Source of the DNA: Desulfurococcales archaeon
Lineage (GTDB): Archaea; Thermoproteota; Thermoprotei_A; Sulfolobales; Ignicoccaceae
Direction of reading: 5' to 3'
NCBI GenBank assembly: GCA_015521275.1
Contig: WAOJ01000011.1
Span: forward strand, 1 to 7,301
DNA: 7,301 nt
Position 1 is the first letter of the stretch. Each line of letters begins with the position of its first letter. A program made the position numbers and the translations under genes. Positions 6,126 to 7,301 of this stretch are shown piece after piece. A model generated the notes under the pieces. The model was not told the origin of the DNA. It did no database searches and saw nothing but the letters and a program-made list of their open reading frames with translations.

Positions 6126-6635
6126 TCACAACACCTCCTCCTTTATTATCTGGGCCAGCCTCTTAGGTGTAACAGCCTCTATTTCGGGAAGCTTCCTATT
6201 TACGTTAACCCTGTTCACGGCATTCACTACGCTCTTGTTGGCCACCCTCCTGCTATCCCAAGAGACTAGGTAGTCCGCCTTGGCCAAGGTTGCGGAAGCG
6301 AAGACTAGGAGGTTCGCGAAGTACCTCTGGCTCAAGACCTTCTCCTCTAAGTACTGGCGAGCCAGTTCTAGCACTGCTTTGTGGTCGTCCTCTACTATTC
6401 TTATATCATATTTAGGCAAGGCAGCCAACGCGTGCCTCAGCCTAAACCAGCCCATGTCTCCTAGGTAGAGGAGCTGTTCTAGCTCCAGAAGTATCGGAGT
6501 GCCTATTATGAGCTTCCAGTCGGCTTGTTGAACTAGCTGCAAGAACTCAACTGTTTCGTCGTGGAGTTTATCCTCTAAGGTTGATGCTGCCAAAAGCACG
6601 TTGCCGTCCAAGTAGACCAGCTTCTCCTCTCCCAT
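6126..6635 (-). CDS. PIN-domain protein (putative endoribonuclease)
   Basis: PIN domains are metal-dependent RNases, often toxins of VapBC modules or RNA-processing factors. The 169-residue product shows strand 1 LVYLDGNVLLAA (6-17) with the first acidic residue Asp10, a helix with TPILLELEQLL (46-56) giving Glu51 or Glu53, and the C-terminal signature LAKADYLVSWDSRRV (117-131) with Asp127. The position where most PIN proteins carry the third acidic residue, 13 before Asp121, is Asn108, so the active site may be altered. It is longer than a typical VapC (about 130-140), with a 35-residue tail. No VapB-like antitoxin precedes it; instead a 66-residue helical protein follows after 1 base, then UspA. 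The ATG has GGAGAG upstream. A non-toxin role is possible. Confidence 0.8.
   Translation of the reverse strand: MGEEKLVYLDGNVLLAASTLEDKLHDETVEFLQLVQQADWKLIIGTPILLELEQLLYLGDMGWFRLRHALAALPKYDIRIVEDDHKAVLELARQYLEEKVLSQRYFANLLVFASATLAKADYLVSWDSRRVANKSVVNAVNRVNVNRKLPEIEAVTPKRLAQIIKEEVL
6132..6139 (-). promoter_or_regulatory. Near-perfect Shine-Dalgarno for the 66-residue gene
   Basis: AGGAGGTG on the - strand, seven bases before the ATG, is complementary to the archaeal 16S rRNA 3' end. It lies inside the last codons of the PIN gene (encoding KEEVL) and indicates efficient independent initiation at the small gene within the operon. Confidence 0.75.
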
Positions 6636-6651
6636 GCTTCTCTCCGAAGCA
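6635..6651 (-). promoter_or_regulatory. Hairpin displaying the PIN gene Shine-Dalgarno in its loop
   Basis: On the - strand TGCTTC, GGAGA, GAAGCA form a 6-bp stem with a 5-base loop. The loop is the Shine-Dalgarno core and the last stem base is the A of the ATG. It would form only in transcripts that start upstream of 6651, for example by read-through from the gene at 6686. Confidence 0.4.
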
Positions 6652-6666
6652 AGCTCGGTTCTGGGG

Positions 6667-6680
6667 ACTTTTTAGTTAGA
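6667..6680 (-). promoter_or_regulatory. Possible TATA promoter of the PIN-66aa-UspA operon
   Basis: In the 50-base gap the - strand reads TCTAACTAAAAAGT, a moderate TATA-like element centred near 6672. The usual 25-27 base spacing puts the transcript start near 6646, giving a leader of about 11 bases that begins at or next to GGAGAG. No terminator-like T-run for the upstream gene is visible on this strand. Confidence 0.4.
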
Positions 6681-6685
6681 TCCAG

Positions 6686-7301
6686 CTATATGAAAAGCCT
6701 TTTAGCGAACTTTAAGACGTCTATCCCCTCTAAGGACTTAGCTTTAACGACGTCATACATCTTTATGAACCTCCGGTCCTTCAGCTCCTTTAACATTTTT
6801 TCAAAGAACTTGGTATTGCTGCCGGTGGTCAGCACTATTACCCTATCGGCCTTCCTGCCCTCCAGGGCACTCAAGAAGTTCTTTATATAAGATTTACTTT
6901 CGTCGCTAAAGGCGTAACCGAACCTCCTCGAATTTTCCATAACCCTTTCCAACCTCTTTATGTCCTCTTCTTCCATGTACTTCATGAGGTCATTCTTTAA
7001 GGGTTCTAAGAAGTGGCCCCTCAAGGCCTCTATGGCCCTCAACTCGTCTTCGAACAAGGTAAAGGTTACTTGCCTAGGGACCTTTAGGAGCACCCAATCT
7101 TTCTTTCCCTCGTCGAACTTCCTCAAGCTAAGCCTCGCGTACTCGAAGTCGTCGGAGGCCTTGGGATTGTGCAAGTTATTTTCTAATAAGCCCACATGTT
7201 CTAGCTCGCAGCCCAACTCTTCCAAGGTGTTTAGGGCTGAGACCAACACTTCCCCCAAGTTCTTGCCTAGCTCGTCGAAGACCAGTACCACTCTTTTAGG
7301 A
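6686..7301 (-). CDS. C-terminal part of a possible P-loop ATPase (partial)
   Basis: The frame stays open to the window edge, so this is probably the 3' part of a longer gene ending at TAG 6686-6688. The first possible start, GTG 7289-7291, has no ribosome binding site, and the codons before it (PKR) continue a hydrophobic strand. The beginning VVLVFDELGKN resembles a Walker B strand with Asp-Glu. Near the end, DRVIVLTTGSNTKFFEKML (about 149-167 from GTG 7289) resembles the sensor-1 strand of the archaeal ATPase/STAND group (hhhTGSxxxFF). About 130 charged, helical residues lie between, more than usual. The Walker A motif would be off the window, so the ATPase call is inference. It lies 50 bases upstream of the PIN operon on the same strand. 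Confidence 0.6.
   Translation of the reverse strand, partial: PKRVVLVFDELGKNLGEVLVSALNTLEELGCELEHVGLLENNLHNPKASDDFEYARLSLRKFDEGKKDWVLLKVPRQVTFTLFEDELRAIEALRGHFLEPLKNDLMKYMEEEDIKRLERVMENSRRFGYAFSDESKSYIKNFLSALEGRKADRVIVLTTGSNTKFFEKMLKELKDRRFIKMYDVVKAKSLEGIDVLKFAKRLFI

Noticed and set aside
5883..6269. A 128-codon + strand frame spanning the UspA/66aa/PIN junctions
   Set aside because: It crosses three better-supported - strand genes, has a serine/phenylalanine-rich product and no ribosome binding site.
6126..6635. A standard VapBC toxin-antitoxin pair
   Set aside because: No VapB-like DNA-binding antitoxin precedes the PIN gene, the protein is longer than typical VapC, and the order with the small gene is reversed; only a speculative non-canonical pairing can be proposed.
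1..7301. tRNA genes, C/D box RNAs, CRISPR repeats, insertion sequences
   Set aside because: No cloverleaf, no exact paired C and D boxes, no regularly spaced repeats and no transposase or terminal inverted repeats were found; coding sequence fills nearly the whole window.

Overview
This window looks like a compact hyperthermophilic archaeal chromosome segment, most likely from a crenarchaeote (Desulfurococcales or Ignicoccus-like; the lineage is inferred from style, not from a marker gene). The reasons are the archaeal-type protein families, the near-exclusive use of AGG/AGA for arginine, frequent GTG and TTG starts, AGGAGGTG-type ribosome binding sites, and almost no intergenic DNA. Only two real gaps exist: 37 bases at 1304-1340 and 50 bases at 6636-6685. 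No rRNA, tRNA, CRISPR array, insertion sequence or prophage was seen.

Layout from left to right. The first 81 bases hold the last 26 residues of a membrane protein on the + strand, which does not show up as a complete ORF. It runs convergently into a two-gene - strand unit: an ICMT/PEMT-like membrane methyltransferase (797-1303) followed by a 5-formyltetrahydrofolate cyclo-ligase-like protein (78-803). Diverging from these is a + strand pair: a TtuA/Ncs6-type tRNA thiolation enzyme (1341-2210), overlapped by TTGA with a small protein that looks like a lone palm/nucleotidyl-cyclase-fold domain (2207-2632). That pair collides with a - strand secreted protein of unknown function carrying three cysteine pairs (2625-3731). 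Its start codon abuts that of a divergent SF2 DECH-box helicase with a C-terminal winged helix (about 3730-5469).

The right part is a - strand cluster read from right to left: the 3' part of a possible P-loop ATPase (6686 to beyond 7301), then after a 50-base gap a tight three-gene operon of a PIN-domain protein (6126-6635), a 66-residue helical protein with a near-perfect Shine-Dalgarno (5924-6124), and a UspA-type universal stress protein (5466-5918).

How the genes work together: TtuA and the palm-like protein are probably co-translated. The PIN, 66-residue and UspA genes form one transcription unit that could be a stress-linked RNase module, but this is inference from spacing only. Candidates for undescribed biology are the palm-domain partner of TtuA, the RIG-I/Hef-like helicase with its unassigned tail, the duplicated secreted protein, and the PIN-small protein pair with a substituted active-site position. 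No defence system or mobile element can be demonstrated.
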